A stretch of 64,000 nucleotides of DNA. Source: Corythucha ciliata (Eukaryota > Arthropoda > Insecta > Hemiptera > Tingidae). A program made the position numbers and the translations under genes. Under the pieces are notes generated by a model. The model had not been told where the DNA came from. It made no database searches and worked only from the letters and a program-made list of their open reading frames with translations. The DNA is taken from contig CM075943.1 in assembly GCA_038030265.1 (NCBI GenBank), forward strand, positions 44,702,001 to 44,766,000. The letters run 5' to 3'. Positions 43,349-54,417 of the stretch are shown here, piece after piece (the stretch's first letter is position 1; each line of letters starts with the position of its first letter).

Positions 43349-45474
43349 ATGAAACTTTCAGAGATAAAAACGGCGGTTGCAAAATTAAAATTTTATCTAA
43401 GCCGTCTTCAAATGGTGAGTTCGAAAGAGTTTCCAACTGATGCCGATTTCACGGTCGTTCGACAAATTCTTTTGGAAAAAACGGCCGTCGAAACAATCAT
43501 TTTCGATGTCATTGGATGTGACAATCGACCGGAGGGTATGTCAGAATCAGATCTCATTGATTATTTGAACCAATTTTATGATGAATGCTCGAACCTTCAG
43601 GTTCTGTTAGACAATCACGATCATAGGTCTCTTCATTCTCGCTCTGTTGTCTCTACCCCTCGTAACATTTCTCGTAGGTCCTCCGTAAACGATGTTTCAA
43701 ACGTTAATGAGTTGACTAATCCCGAGTCATCATTATTATGTGATCCTGTCATTCCTCATCCATCCATCGAAAATCCTAATAATGTTCCTCCTCCAACCGT
43801 CGAAAATCCTAATAACGTTCCTCCTCCATCCTCTGTTGTTATTCCCACTGTTCCGTTGGCAAATCCCCCGGAACCTCAAATCATAGATCCTGCGCCCGGT
43901 TCATCTTCTGAATTTAGGCAAAATAATTTAAATTCAATTTTACCTCGTATCGAAATTCCAATTTTCCAATCTAAAAATTTAGAAGATTGGATCAATTTCA
44001 AGTCGTTATTTACATCAATTGTCATCGAAAATCACAATCTGTCCAACGTGGAAAAATTACATTTCTTACGTACTTCCGTCAAAGGGGAAGCTTTAACAAT
44101 TATTGAATCATTACCCATTGAAAATAAAAATTTCCTAATAGCCTGGGAGAGTCTGATCAACCATTATGATCGTCCCAGAGCAACGGCTACCGGCTATTTG
44201 TCTAAAATAGTCAACCAAGGGCCTGTTTGTGGTGACGCTAATTCTCTTTCATGGTTCGTCACAAATATTAAAACTCATGTCAACGCCCTTCGATCCCTAG
44301 GACTCCCTGTAGATTTTTGGGATTTCTTCCTTAACTATCTGGTTCTCAATAAATTAGATAACCACACCAGAGAACTATTCGAAACATCCAATAAGACAAT
44401 TTCCCTTCATTTTCAAATCTTATTACTTTTTTGGAAAATCGTATTCGTTCGTTACAGTCGTCGGAATTGTTCACATCAAAATTTAATAGCCCCCCTTTGT
44501 CACAATCATATTTACAAACAAATGAATCTGTTATAAGAAAATGTGAGATGTGCTGTTTCGATCATAAGCTGTTCCAGTGTTCCGTATTCTTAAAGCTCCC
44601 ACCGAAAGATAGATTCAACTGGATAAAAGACAAAAATTTCTGTACCAATTGTCTTGGGACAAATCATAATCGTTCAAAATGTATGAGCAAACAAGTTTGC
44701 AGACTATGCAAGTCTAAACATAATACACTTCTTCACATTAACACAGCTTCATCTAACTCTCCCCATCAAACACATACTCACACGTCGTTTTCAGTCAATC
44801 CTGTAAATTCATCAACACCAAATTGTTTTCCTTCTTTTGCAAATAATCCGGTAACTCTTCTTCCCACGGCCTTGATTGACTTATATTCTACTGATGGAAG
44901 TAAATTGATTGTCAGAGCTCTAGTCGATACAGGAAGTCAACATTCCTTTATTTTAAATTCCGTAGTCGACAAATTAAACTTGAAACGACAAAACGTAAAG
45001 TTATCAGTAAAGGGACTTTCGGGAAAGAATACAATTAACATCAAGCATAAAGTAGCTGTTGATATCTCCCCCTTGAACCAGCAAATTCCACAGATAAATG
45101 GTAACGCATTATGTGTTGATAATATTTCAGGGGATTTACCTTCCCAACCATTAAAAGTAGAGCTGTGGGATCATGTGAAAGATCTCAGTTTAGCTGATCC
45201 CAGTTTCCCCATTCCTTCCCAAATTGAATTATTGCTTGGCGCCGATATCATCCCTCATATCTTCAAAGGAGGATACAGGTCGGGTCCCATTGGTAGTCCG
45301 ATTGCGATTGAAACAATTTTCGGATGGATTTTATCAGGCCCATCCAATCCTTTTTCGTCCCACTTCCAATATCAGAAGAACAAACCGAACACCAATAATA
45401 TGACCAATCGCCGATCTCATCAGTGTCAGTTTCGCCGCTTCCAAGGTTCAGTAGTCAATGAGTATCGTCTGTAA
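43349..45474 (+). pseudogene. BEL gag and protease, one frameshift, pol missing
   Basis: Starts at the ATG at 43349 (MKLSEIKTAVAKL). A Pro/Asn-rich linker has a short duplicated VENPNNVPPP-like unit near residues 145-165. The DUF1759 capsid region (LPRIEIPIFQSKNLEDWINF) follows. A one-base loss near 44410-44420 shifts the frame; zinc knuckles (CEMCC, CTNCLG...H, CRLCKSKH) and the protease (ALVDTGSQHSFIL) continue to 45474. The frame ends just after the LLGADIIPHIF and GWILSG blocks that precede RT. Because the LTRs are nearly identical, the deletion, and perhaps the frameshift, was probably already in the parent copy. Confidence 0.9.
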
Positions 45475-45639
45475 ATCCTCTCCGGTATTATTGTTTCCCG
45501 ATATTGGATTATTAACTCCTTCGAATTCAATCCAATTTGAATTAATCATTATCAAATTCTTGCTTTTCTTATTCATTTTTTTTTCCAGTTTACTTCTTCA
45601 AAACGCTCAGAAGCTACAGCGCTTCAGGGAGGGGCGGTA

Positions 45640-46258
45640 TGTTCAGGCAAGAGAGAATTATTAAGGCGTTTCATCCAGCCGTTCAAAATTCTCTGTTTTG
45701 CCTTCAAAATTATTTATAAATTAATAACTGTTTTAATTCACCCTCTCTCTCTCTCTATCGACATATATGAAGACACATGTGGAAGAAAAATTGTCATATT
45801 ATTCGTTTTCGAGCCTTTTCAACTCAACAACATCGTCGTTGCTGTCGTCAATCGTTCCAACGACCACGTCAACCGGCTAACTGCAGCTAGTGGGCTGGTT
45901 AACCTTTTTTTTGTCATTTATACTCCGACGTTCGTCTTCATACACTTCGTCGTTCGTTTTACACTCCGACCTTCGTCGTCATACGCTCCGTCGTTCATCG
46001 TCCCGACACTCCGTCGCTTCTACGTTAATTCCGTCACTCGTCATCGCGACACTCCATCGTCAGAAATCTTTTCGTCTGCGACTTTCATCTTTTTCTCGCA
46101 ATCTACTCCGTCGCCCGTCATTACATCGTGACACCCCGTCGTCCTGACTATTTGCAACCTGTTCTTCGTTCCAAGTAAAATTAAAACAGTTGTTCAAATT
46201 CTTTACATATTTATTCTTTACAGTCCAAATTCACCGGTCCACTAAACAAGTGTGGCCA
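45640..46258 (+). repeat. 3' LTR of the young BEL element
   Basis: 619 bp, identical to 42607-43225 except for one base, preceded by the purine tract GGGAGGGGCGGTA and followed by ACCAT. Confidence 0.95.
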
Positions 46259-46918
46259 ACCATTCCTGCCTCGTGGTTCACAACAGTCATCCGCTTCATC
46301 TTCTGAATCCTAGAGAGGCCGCAACAAGAGCTATAAGATCTTCCTCATCTACACCTTCCATGAACCCTTTCCAATCCTGTCTCATGAAGACAATGCAGGA
46401 TGCAACAGCGTCCATAAACCGATACATACACCTTGATGATCCGGGCCGAGCCTATCTTCTTTCTTTTGTCCCAGATTACAAAAATCTCAGTGTGCCAAAA
46501 AAAAGTGGGAGTTTCGTCAGTACGTGTCTAATTACTTTCGAAATGTGTACTGCGCCCAACAATTTTCCCAGCTTTCTACCCTCCTCAATCCCAAAGAAAT
46601 CAACCACACCCACCCCTTGATACTAGTATCCCTCAACAATCCCATCCCATCATCCATCAACTGTATCTATCACGACTACGACACCCCCAGCTCATACGCA
46701 TACCAGACCCGATTCATTGTGGCCATTCTCAACACAATAAATTGATTCTAACTATAAACTATGGTAATACAGTATTCTTAATTATTCAAGTATACCAAAG
46801 TTCCAACCTCTCTCCGCCAGCAATCAACTTGTTTTTTCAAAGGTGGTGAGTAAGACAAAGATCAGTTATTGGCCTTCACACAACAGGAGCTCAAGTAGAT
46901 AACTGAATACGTACGTTC

Positions 46919-47085
46919 CTGATACAAATTTTGAGTCTTTCTTCGGCACTAATTGGAGTTTTGAAGTTGATGTGCTCTTTTGTGAGGAATGGGCGAAGTT
47001 TTTTCCAACAGCTCGTCAAACGATCCCACTGACATTCTGAAGTACTTAAAAAATTCATCTGGATAGCACCGAATATCCGAATAAA
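46919..47085 (-). pseudogene. PIF/Harbinger transposase, N-terminal exon
   Basis: Reads right to left as CYPDEFFKYFRMSVGSFDELLEK and, after a shift in an A-run, RPFLTKEHINFKTPISAEERLKICIR. This is the conserved N-terminal block of Harbinger transposases. It ends near a GTACGT donor at about 46917. The next expected residues (R-F-[LF]-A-T-G) are exactly where the exon at 42120 starts, so the two exons probably belong to one gene. Confidence 0.75.
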
Positions 47086-47125
47086 ATAATTATTGGAATT
47101 TCCTCTCGTGTAATCTATAGTACAG

Positions 47126-47808
47126 ATGTACGGAGTACCTGCGCCTACTACGGCTCAGTTTGGCAAGCAAAGGGACTGGAACGCGGCAAATGTGTCTAAA
47201 GACACCGAAAATTCTCTGTCCGCCACGGAACTTCAAGAGGCCAAATCCATGCTCCTCGTAGAAATCGTTGGAAAACGTTCGCAAGTTGTACCAGTTCTGA
47301 TACCCAAACAACGTCAGAATATCAATGAATTTGTTGGCTTCGAAAAGGCGGGACGTCGGAATTAGTGCTACAAACATGTATATTATGCAACACCGGGGAC
47401 AGAAAGATACATTAAAGGGCAAATTGCCCTTAAAAAGTGTCTCGAGAACGTATCCTTGAAAAAACCAGAATTTTTCACCGCTACGAATATACGAAAATAT
47501 ATAGCGACCGTGTCCCAAGTGCTTGAGTTAAAGGAGTCAGAAACTGACTGGCTGGCAGAAACGGACTTCACACGTCGGCAAGCCGGTTATGATTGCTGTG
47601 GAATTTTCAGGGCGAATTTTCGGGCTAGAGCATAGATGAGATAAATGTCAACACTATGCCTTCAGTGCAAACTGAGCCTACCGACGAAGAGAACAACAAT
47701 TCTCACATTTCCAGCGATAACGACGAACCAGCGGTCACAAAATCTATTCAACCGAGCACCAAACCAAAAAAGAAAATACCCCTATGTACTATTTTAAACA
47801 GTAAATAA
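47126..47808 (+). pseudogene. Tyrosine-recombinase-like protein remnant (C-terminal part)
   Basis: A single frame 47126-47635, broken only by a TAG at 47363-47365, carries a strand pair (LLVEIVGKRSQVVPVLIP) and then FTATNIRKYIATVSQVLELKESETDWLA. This resembles the R-x-x-x-A-T box of tyrosine recombinases as found in a large group of unnamed animal proteins. The expected following L-G-H and terminal Tyr region is missing. A short frame at 47656-47808 (acidic DEENNN..., then KPKKKIP) fits the acidic-basic tail seen after such domains. Function is unknown; a Crypton-like or other YR transposon origin is possible. Identification is by remembered family pattern. Confidence 0.5.
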
Positions 47809-48766
47809 AAAAACCTGTAGCCTACGAACCCCGTAAATCCTGTCAGTACAAGACCGCCGAAGCTAGTGCCCATTAGCTACCATTTTTTTTTACGATTATA
47901 ACCAGTGCCAGATCCAGCATTTAATAGCGGTGGATGGGTCGAAGCAAAATTACATTTTCAGCCCCAAAAGGTTGTGGGAGGGGGGTGAGTACCATCATTA
48001 AAAATATTTCGCTCCGGAAAGAGTGCATTTTTTTCATTTCGGTAACGGTTACCCTAAGCGGTCGCAGAATTAATAATTTTGATACCATAATTTGTTTCAA
48101 TAATGCTTGACCCTCCCTCATACTGTTTGTTACCGGCTTGTTTGGGTATCAATTGGGTCAGTTAAATTACCGTAACATTTCTTTCGGCAAAGACTATGAC
48201 GAAAATGCCACAGTTGGTTGAGTCGCTTTGCTTGACGCAGTCACGATGACTGTATTTCAGGGCCAGCATTTCATCAACTTTCAAGGGGTCACTGTTTTCT
48301 CCATTAGCGGCTAGGCAGCTCTGTACTTCACAGCTTGTTTTTTCAAGAAGGCTTTACTCCTCTTCAGGGAATCCAAATAATATAGCATTTTATTACCAAA
48401 GTCAAGCACAAGCAATATCCAATGATTACATTCATGAAGAGGAACAAGAATGATAGGTTTGCCAGGAACCGAAACTGTCATGTCCGACCAATTGATAATG
48501 CTTTTTTCGAAAAAATGTCCGCCTACGAAACATCTTCATGCTACTGCGGGAGCATCGTTATCATTAGTAGTGAAAAATAAATAACATCTTCGACAACATA
48601 CTTCCCCCCCCCTCCCCGGCGCTATGTTTTTGACCATTCGGGAATTTGACTTGTGCTACACATATGCATATCCCTAGAAGAGTTTGCGATACTTTTGCGT
48701 TCTACTCGTAGGTAGCAGTGAGAAGTGTGAGGTGGGCTTTTTACTATTTGAGCAGCCGCAGTCACC
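47809..48766. other. Non-coding stretch left of the piggyBac element
   Basis: No gene recognised. A run of nine C lies near 48605 and an AAATAAATAA-like run near 48575-48585. Confidence 0.55.
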
Positions 48767-48787
48767 TTAACACTAGAATTACCGAGT

Positions 48788-48976
48788 TAGCCATTTTGGC
48801 TATTTTCAATTTTATTTTTCTTGCTATTTCGATGCTATTGATTTTAACCAATTATCCTTCCGTGACTTTTCATTATATTTACATTGAAGATGATTAACGG
48901 ATGCTCGACCATTTTTCAAAATTATTTCGAAAGTTATTTCATGATTTACCTAAAAGTACCGGATAGCCATTTTGGC
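48788..48976. promoter_or_regulatory. Left subterminal TAGCCATTTTGGCTA repeats of piggyBac
   Basis: TAGCCATTTTGGCTA occurs at about 48788 and again near 48963. Its reverse complement (AGCCAAAATGGCTA) lies near 52956 close to the right end. The 15-mer is itself nearly palindromic (TAGCC/GGCTA around ATTTT) and is a good candidate transposase-binding site. Confidence 0.65.
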
Positions 48977-49322
48977 TATCGTTTACTCAAATGTGTTGTG
49001 GTACTCCAGGCTTCAAGAATTTCTTTTTCACATGGATTTAGAGTTGAAATAATTATTTCCTGCACTACACCGAGTGAATTTGTAACAGCGGTGGGCGGGC
49101 TTGGTTGTTCGTAGGGACTGGGGTGGGCGGGGGACTGAATCACGATGATGCTTGTCAGCCCGTGCAGGCCTGCTCCTGCACTTCACGGTTTTTTCTCTCG
49201 CTCTTGGGCAGCTTCTTGCTTTCTAGCTTGCAGTGAGTGAACAAGGGTGTGCTTAGAGGGAGAGTGTGGAAAAAAGCAGGCTGTGTTCATTCCAATCGAG
49301 AGGGCAGTTTCGTATATCAACC

Positions 49323-52300
49323 ATGAGTTCTCGTCGTCGCGCGTTTACTGAAGAAGAAATCGTTGCACTTCTCACAAACATACCCGATGATGAGTCTGAG
49401 TGCAGTGAATACAGCGAAGGTGAAGATTCTGAGTGGGACCCGCTTGAAAATGCAAAGAATAATACGAGTTCAAGCGATGATGACTCTTCAAGTAAGTTGA
49501 GCCCCATTTTTTTCGACGTTTATTTTTTTGATATCCAGGGTTTATTTTTTCAAAACATGAAGATATTGAGCCAAAAAGAGCTAAGCTGTCGGCTATAGAA
49601 ACGAGCCAAAATAGTGGAACTTCAAGGCAAATATCGCAAGATTTTGTAGCTTCAGGCCCTAGTGCATCAGGTTGGATTGGAGATGACCTCTGCACAATAA
49701 CTTGAGCCCTTATATTGAGACCCTTTTCTCTAAAATTTTCAGGCGAGGCCAACACTGCAGAGCCTAAGAACAAAAAAAATGTCAAAAAAGCCATTTCGTC
49801 TGGGAAAAAGGCCAAAAAAGGATCTCCAGCTCCAGCACTTGCCGAGACTTCACAGCCCCAAACCCAGGGCTCTCAAAATAACGAAAATGTTCTTGTCGCT
49901 CCCGACGGAACGAAGTGGCAACTTATTGACCTCAGTGGTCCTTCAGACCAAGGTAGGCGTGATTCGCAAAACGTTCTACGCGAAATTCCTGGGCCAACAT
50001 CGTACGCCAAAAGGAATATAAGTGAAGATAGCGTCTTGAGTGCATGGCGTCTTTTCATGGACAATACAGTTTTATCTTACATAAAGAAATGTACTGAGGT
50101 CGAAGCGCGGAGAGTGACTGGTAATGACTCGTGGACGCTCGAAATAGTGGAACTCGAAAGTTACATCGGTCTGTTATATGCTCGCGGTGTGTCGGGGAGA
50201 AGTAATTTGTCGGTGGTTGAACTTTGGGCCAATTCTTGCGGGCTTCCCATTTGCGGAGAAACAATGTCGCGTTGTAGATTTCTCGAAATATCTCGCTTTA
50301 TCCGATTCGACGTGAAATCCTCTCGCAGAGAGCGCCTGAAGGCTGATAAGTTTGCTTTATTTTCGTCAGTTTGGGACCGGTTCGTCGAGAATTCTATTGC
50401 CGCTTATAGACCTGGAGCCAATATCACAATTGACGAACAATGAGGAAGTTGCACATTTTCCAAAAAAAAAAATTTCTGGTAGGTCACACCATTACCTTTT
50501 GATGGATACGAATTTTAACAATTGAATTCAATTATAACTATTTTTTTTAATTATTTAAAATAGCAATATTTGACTTCCCGCCAAAAAATGGTATGACGTA
50601 ATTTAGTCTTTTTTGTCCTTGTCTAATGCATTCTCTATCTCTCTCACAAAAAACTGAATTTTTTAAATCATGAGGTTTTCTTATGTTAGTGAGTTGCCAG
50701 GCAACCATCGCGATGGTTTCGTTGAATTCATCCCCTAAAAAAAAGCCCGGTCCTGTGCAAGCAAGCCAGCCGCCTCTCCAAAGGGCAAAGTTCAAAAGTG
50801 TGAGGTACTAGCTTCGCCATCCATGGGGGGATCACAGCGGCCAATATTCCTGAGGCTGCCCCTTCTAATACTCAAGATGGGGCCTAGTTAAGCCCGATTT
50901 TGGGTCGTCGTGTGTTCGACAGGCCGGCGACGAAAAGAAGCTGACCACTCGAAAAAAAAGTTTTAGACACAATTACTAGGTACTTTTAGATTCTTTGAGA
51001 CAAGTCGTTCATACATGATATTGTGGCCTTATATCTTGGAAGCGTTCTATTTTCAAGTTCATTAATAAATAATTTATGAGTTGGTATTATATTTTTGGTG
51101 TAATATACAAATCGGGTCATTTCAAACTCTCTGGTTCCACTTTCACTCACGGCAAAATGATCTTGCTGCACACACACACATTTTTTCTGGGTATTATCAA
51201 CGGTTTCAGAATTTCAGTACGTCTCCTCGGATGATTCGAATCGACTCTGTTCTTCGTGTGTTTTCTTTAGGTAAATTCACAAACATTGTATTCGGCGTAT
51301 TGCGGTTCCTTCGACAACGAGGGTAAACTGGAAACTGCAGTATTTCTCAAATATCTGGACTATTCTCGTATATGAAATTGAAATGAGCTGTCAGGCTGTC
51401 ACCCAACATTATTCATAAACAAATAAAAAAACCAAGGATCAGCAACAATAACATACATGTAGGGAAATCAGTGAATGCCCGCATTGAAGCAAAAGACTAA
51501 ATTACGTCATAACAGGAAAGGGGGAGAGTCAAGGGGGGCCTAAAACTTGCAATATTTCTTAAAATGTCAGCAAGCGATTTTTTGAGGAACGGATCACATC
51601 ATAATTTCTTTTTTAGTGTAAATAAACGGGGGAAAATAAATTTATCAGCAAATTCCGACCCATGCAACTTCCTCATTGTTCCCGTCCAAAGCACGGTGTC
51701 CGTTTACGCAGTATATAGCTTCAAAGCCTGACAAATACGGGCAGAAGTATTGGCTAGCAGTCGATGTCGACTCAAAGTACGTTATCAACGGGTTCCCTTA
51801 CTTGGGCAAAGACGAAAGTCGAGCTTCTGACGAACGTCTCTCCGAATTCGTCGTGATGAAGCTTCTCGAGCCTTATTTGCTAAAAGGTCGAAACGTCACA
51901 ACCGACAATTTTTTCACTTCCATAAGCTTGGCTAGGAGGTTGAAGGAAAAAAAGACCAGCATTGTCGGCACAGTAAATAAGGCTCGCAGGGAAATACCTG
52001 GAGACATAAAGACGTCAAAAACCCAGCTGTATGACTGCAAGCTTTACAAGGCTGATAACGCTACCCTAACAGTCTATCAGGGTAAAAAGAAAAAAAATGT
52101 CCTGATATTGAGGACGATGCATCCTAATATTTCTATCAAAAGCAATGAGAAGAAAACACCCGAAACGGTCGACTTCTACAACCACACGAAATATGGCGTT
52201 GATATCGTGGATGCAATGGCCAGAAAATATTCTGTGAAAGCTGCATCACGGAGATGGCCAGTTCATTCCTTCTTCAATACTCTCGATCTTTGCGGAATCA

Positions 52301-52614
52301 ATGCATACGTCGTATTTAAACAAGTCACCGGACTGGATATATCGAGAAAAAAATATCTGCAAAGGCTGGCTGAAGAACTGACTGCTGCTCAACGACTTCA
52401 AAGGCAAACAGTATCTATTCCATACGTCCCGAATACCAATTTCACTGAGGCCAATTCACCAATGCACAAAAAACGGGAGTTTTGCCAGCTGAGGAAACAC
52501 TGTAAAAACAACCACAGCACGGGACAGTGCTATAAATGCCAAAAAAGAGTGTGCAAAAAGTGTACGAGTGAAATAAAGCACTCCTATTTATGCAACTCGT
52601 GCGTCGAAAATTAA
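49323..52614 (+). pseudogene. piggyBac transposase, three exons, split by an insertion
   Basis: Exon 1 (49323-49491) starts MSSRRRAFTEEEIV and is acidic. An intron begins with GTAAGT and ends CCAG at 49538. Exon 2 is 49539-49670. A short intron ends TTTTCAG at 49742. Exon 3 is 49743-50441 plus 51677-52614. The DDE_Tnp_1_7 domain has LSAWRLFMDN, YARGVSGRSNLS, the first Asp in NITIDEQ, the second in TTDNFFTS and the third in YGVDIVDAMARKYS. The C-terminus is a Cys/His-rich finger (CKNNHSTGQCYKCQKRVCKKC...CNSC) like that of active piggyBac enzymes. A 1233-bp element breaks the frame right after DEQ. The phase of both introns agrees with the exons. Confidence 0.9.
50442..51674. mobile_element. 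1233-bp non-autonomous DNA element inside the piggyBac gene
   Basis: The termini GAGGAAGTTGCA...TGCAACTTCCTC are inverted copies. Flanking AT at 50440-50441 and 51675-51676 is read as a 2-bp duplication, because removing element and one AT restores the piggyBac frame. Inner inverted copies of TATGACGTAATTTAGTCTT lie near 50593 and 51498. No transposase frame. A 2-bp AT duplication would suit IS4EU-type elements, but the superfamily is not proven. Confidence 0.82.
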
Positions 52615-53014
52615 ACTGATGAAAATTTTATTTTTATTGTTTCTTTCCTTTAATTTTTTAATAAACCACCATTTTTTGCGGAAAATACTTAGAATCTGAG
52701 CTATTTATGAACTTTATCCTCAAGATTCTCACAGCAATGCTGGAAATACTCCAGGAAATGGCCTAAGAGAAAAGAAAGGGCTGAGAGAACGAAAAAGTAA
52801 GCAGTCAGAAACTTCCCCCCCCCCACCTTATTTTTCACAAATTTTCCCTTGTGAGAACTTAGAAGCAAAAGAAGTATTCAATATCTGCATTCCATACACT
52901 TACTGCACTTTAAACACCAAAAGAGTACTCCAAACACAGCACAAATACGATATAGCCAAAATGGCTAAGTCGGTAATAGTAGGGGGTTCTTTTTCTTGGT
53001 AATGCGAGTGTTAA

Positions 53015-53550
53015 ATTGTTTTCGAACAATATCTTTGGACGTTGATAACAAACTTTTGAGGCACGAGCCTTTTTCCTCGATACACGTTTACTCCACGACA
53101 CTACTTCGGGCAAATTGTATGATGTGTCAGCAGGTGTCATGTTCTGAACAGCAATTCCCTCAAAGTTTTCAGGGTTTGTAAACTGAATTCCGTCGCCCGC
53201 GGGTGTACTTGGATTTTTTTTTATAGGGTACGTCCAGAGTACACGCGGGTTCCGATTCCGACTACCTGCGCGAGAAGCCTAGTAGGAATCAATTATTGTT
53301 CATTTCTGCTCGCCGAGTCAGCCGGAATCGGAATTCGAACAAGTGAGCTTGAAGTCGTGGATAAACAAACTTTAATCTCGAAAGTATGAAGCAGCCAATT
53401 GGGAACAAGAGGATCAAGGCGTACTCGAACAGAAATGTCGTCGACAGTTGCTGGCGACAAATTTCGCAAAAAAGGGTGTTGAAGGTAGGAAAAAGTACAA
53501 ACAACGTGTAATTTGCTGGCAAGAATTTATTACATTTAAGGTCAATCCGG
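53015..53550. other. Non-coding stretch before the gap
   Basis: No gene seen. A small hairpin is formed by CCCGCGGGTGTACTTGGA and TCCAGAGTACACGCGGG (about 53197-53252), and GATTCCGACT/AGTCAGCCGGAATC near 53257 and 53315 form another inverted pair. Confidence 0.5.
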
Positions 53551-54050
53551 NNNNNNNNNNNNNNNNNNNNNNNNNNNNNNNNNNNNNNNNNNNNNNNNNN
53601 NNNNNNNNNNNNNNNNNNNNNNNNNNNNNNNNNNNNNNNNNNNNNNNNNNNNNNNNNNNNNNNNNNNNNNNNNNNNNNNNNNNNNNNNNNNNNNNNNNNN
53701 NNNNNNNNNNNNNNNNNNNNNNNNNNNNNNNNNNNNNNNNNNNNNNNNNNNNNNNNNNNNNNNNNNNNNNNNNNNNNNNNNNNNNNNNNNNNNNNNNNNN
53801 NNNNNNNNNNNNNNNNNNNNNNNNNNNNNNNNNNNNNNNNNNNNNNNNNNNNNNNNNNNNNNNNNNNNNNNNNNNNNNNNNNNNNNNNNNNNNNNNNNNN
53901 NNNNNNNNNNNNNNNNNNNNNNNNNNNNNNNNNNNNNNNNNNNNNNNNNNNNNNNNNNNNNNNNNNNNNNNNNNNNNNNNNNNNNNNNNNNNNNNNNNNN
54001 NNNNNNNNNNNNNNNNNNNNNNNNNNNNNNNNNNNNNNNNNNNNNNNNNN
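53551..54050. other. Assembly gap (500 N)
   Basis: Exactly 500 undetermined bases; probably a fixed-size scaffold placeholder, so real distance is unknown. Frames running through it are meaningless. Confidence 0.98.
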
Positions 54051-54417
54051 ATAAAAGGTCAATTTTTGTTAAACAAAAAAAGTTTTTATGAGCGGAGTAC
54101 ATGGGTGAGGGGGAAGGGAGTCTAATATTCAAAATTAGAGGTTTGATATTTACTTTAACTATCACCCTAAACCCCCCCCCCCCTAGTTGCGTGCAAAGAA
54201 TTTCTGAGTGTTCACCCCCGCCTACCAGCCCTTCCACCACTACACCCCTGGGTTCCTTGTTTTTCTTTTCGCCGTCATTTCAAAGTCAAATGGCCTTTTT
54301 TTTTTTTTTTTAATTAATTGGCAGGGTTTTATTGAGACTTTCTGGATAGCATCCCACTCCATGGAAAAATCAGAGAGCAATAGTGGATCACGAATTACTG
54401 TGTTAACAATTAGTCAT

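Larger units (their letters stand above)
42602..46263 (+). mobile_element. Very young, internally deleted BEL/Pao element
   Basis: LTRs 42607-43225 and 45640-46258 are each 619 bp (TGTTCAGG...GTGTGGCCA) and differ at one position only. ACCAT flanks both sides (42602-42606 and 46259-46263). The interior (43226-45639) holds gag, zinc knuckles and protease, then jumps to a purine tract (about 45628-45639) without RT, RNase H or integrase. It must have been mobilised in trans by an autonomous relative. Confidence 0.95.
42317..46745 (+). pseudogene. MADF-domain protein gene, interrupted by a BEL insertion
   Basis: The exon at 42317-42470, after a TTTTCACAG acceptor, encodes the MADF core (LQKKWQNVKDTFKK) and, after a shift in an A-run, KKKYIHFESLKFLL. 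An acidic segment at 42535-42606 (GGENEQDDEQQH) is cut by a BEL element at 42607. After the insertion, 46259-46745 supplies a Ser-rich linker, a BESS-like motif (GRAYLLSFVPDYKNLSVPKK) and YVSNYFRNVY, with another shift in an A-run near 46500. The N-terminal exon was not found. It lies on the opposite strand inside the gap between the two Harbinger transposase exons. Confidence 0.7.
48767..53014 (+). mobile_element. piggyBac DNA transposon with TTAA duplication and a nested insertion
   Basis: TTAA lies at 48767-48770 and 53011-53014. The termini are CACTAGAATTACC and, inverted, CACTCGCATTACC (11 of 13 identical). The sequence TAGCCATTTTGGCTA follows on the left and recurs inverted on the right. 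A three-exon piggyBac transposase lies between. Without the 1233-bp insertion at 50442-51674 and its duplication the element is about 3.0 kb. Coding exons are otherwise open, so the nested insertion is the main inactivating lesion. Confidence 0.92.

Noticed and set aside
47090..47518. 142-aa minus-strand ORF
   Set aside because: It is antisense to the better-supported recombinase-like frame and shows no domain of its own.
53289..54240. Frames running through the assembly gap
   Set aside because: Most of the translated residues are undetermined bases.
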